From the NCBI GenBank assembly GCA_021800315.1, contig JAJYZD010000005.1:1-31831 (forward strand): DNA of 31,831 nucleotides, given 5' to 3'. Positions within the stretch are counted from its first letter, which is position 1. Every line of letters starts with the position of its first letter. Both the position numbers and the translations under genes were made by a program. This DNA is from Bacillota bacterium. Its GTDB lineage: Bacteria > Bacillota > Desulfotomaculia > Desulfotomaculales > JAJYZD01. The notes under the pieces were generated by a model that had not been told where the DNA came from, searched no databases, and was given only the letters and a program-made list of their open reading frames with translations. Below are positions 31,164-31,831 of this stretch, piece after piece.

Positions 31164-31650
31164 GTGCGGGGACACATTACACAGCGCGGTAAAGGTGTAT
31201 GGCTGATCCGGATTGAGTTGTCCCGAGATCCACAGACCGGCGGTCGCCGGCAGAGGGCAGAGACCATCCACGGAACCAAACGGGAGGCCGAGACCAGGCT
31301 GGCCCAGATGTTGATTGATGTCGGTCAGGGGTGTCACGTGGACGCGGAACGCATGACGGTTGCACAGTATCTTGACCAGTGGCTGGTAACCGTGGAAGGA
31401 GAAATCCGGGCCAATACACACCATACCTACATTCATGCGGTTAATGCCTGTCAGCCCTGTTTTTCCGGTTAAGACCGGCGGGCGGCTGAATCCCGGGAAC
31501 TGCCGGGAGTTATTTAACATCGCCGTCAAAGCCGTCGGCGTGAAGCGGATCGTGTTTCATGTGGACTTCGACACACCTACGCCACAATCCTTCTTCGCCG
31601 GGGTGTCAATGTAAACAAGGTCGATGACCTCCTCCCCCCAATGAATTGAG
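31164..31650 (+). pseudogene. Tyrosine recombinase (phage-type integrase) remnant
   Basis: The N-terminal part (GTG at 31164, GAAGGA upstream; to 31472) gives RGHITQRGKGVWLIRIELSR, the arm-binding domain, then MTVAQYLDQWLVTVEGE, the start of the core-binding domain. It stops at 31472. A separate C-terminal piece follows: AVGVKRIVFHV in one frame, then, one frame over, LRHTYATILLRRGVNVNKV (about 31553-31610) with the catalytic Arg and His of the family. The middle (about 200 residues) and the terminal tyrosine region are missing or out of frame. It marks the edge of an old integrated element. Confidence 0.8.
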
Positions 31651-31831
31651 GGGCATCCGGATGCCGAGCATCGGGAGCCGGGGTCCATCGTTAGGTGCCC
31701 CGAAGATTTCTACGTGCCGCGTCCGCCACGCAGCACGCGCCTCGACTTGGCGCGGCCCGGCCACAAAGGCAAGGGGTCAATCGCTTACAAGGTAAGAACC
31801 GATTCCCGGTGCATCCATCGGCCACCCATTG
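31651..31831. other. Window edge, possible partial frame
   Basis: Downstream of the integrase remnant one plus-strand frame stays open to the edge (about 31689 on, including LARPGHKGKGSIAYKV). No start or family can be assigned. Confidence 0.2.

Overview
The window looks like chromosome of a GC-rich, Gram-positive, strictly anaerobic bacterium, probably a Clostridia/Desulfotomaculia-type organism. This rests on strong GGAGG/GGGGG ribosome binding sites (with several GTG and TTG starts), PucR-type regulators, and a catabolic gene set typical of anaerobes that degrade phenolic compounds. The taxonomy is inference; there is no rRNA in the window.

Positions 1-25330 form one long block of minus-strand catabolic genes. 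In the direction of transcription (right to left) it contains: a small helical orphan; a three-subunit xanthine dehydrogenase-family molybdenum enzyme (FAD, 2Fe-2S, Mo subunits) ending in a strong terminator; a GAF/PucR regulator; a PpsA-like phosphohistidine protein and a PpsB-like ATP-grasp protein, which together resemble phenylphosphate synthase; a UbiD-family (de)carboxylase; an aryl-CoA ligase-like protein; an HD-HAD fusion; a UbiX-like flavin prenyltransferase; a stand-alone HD protein; and a large XylR_N/V4R/GAF/PucR regulator. A second block follows: two CrtI-like FAD oxidoreductases with an orphan 104-residue protein between them, an SDR dehydrogenase, a second PpsA-like protein and, cut by the window edge, the start of a second PpsB-like protein.

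The simplest model for the right-hand block is phenol activation. PpsA/PpsB phosphorylate phenol, UbiD (with prenylated FMN made through UbiX) carboxylates the ring, the HAD and/or HD proteins may handle the phosphate, and the ligase makes the 4-hydroxybenzoyl-CoA-type thioester. The molybdenum enzyme resembles 4-hydroxybenzoyl-CoA reductase, but its FAD subunit lacks the cysteine-rich [4Fe-4S] insertion of the classical enzyme. The left-hand block reuses the phosphorylation chemistry beside flavoenzymes and an SDR; its substrate is unknown, and it is the best candidate here for an undescribed pathway.

Positions 25340-31831 are different in character: accessory and decaying DNA. They hold a HigBA-type toxin-antitoxin pair whose toxin has an in-frame stop upstream, a truncated GHKL ATPase, the C-terminal remnant of a TnpB transposon nuclease with its right end, a frameshifted topoisomerase III remnant, an unrecognised protein, a zeta-type toxin with a small partner and a clean terminator, and a broken tyrosine recombinase. 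This looks like the eroded edge of an integrated element.
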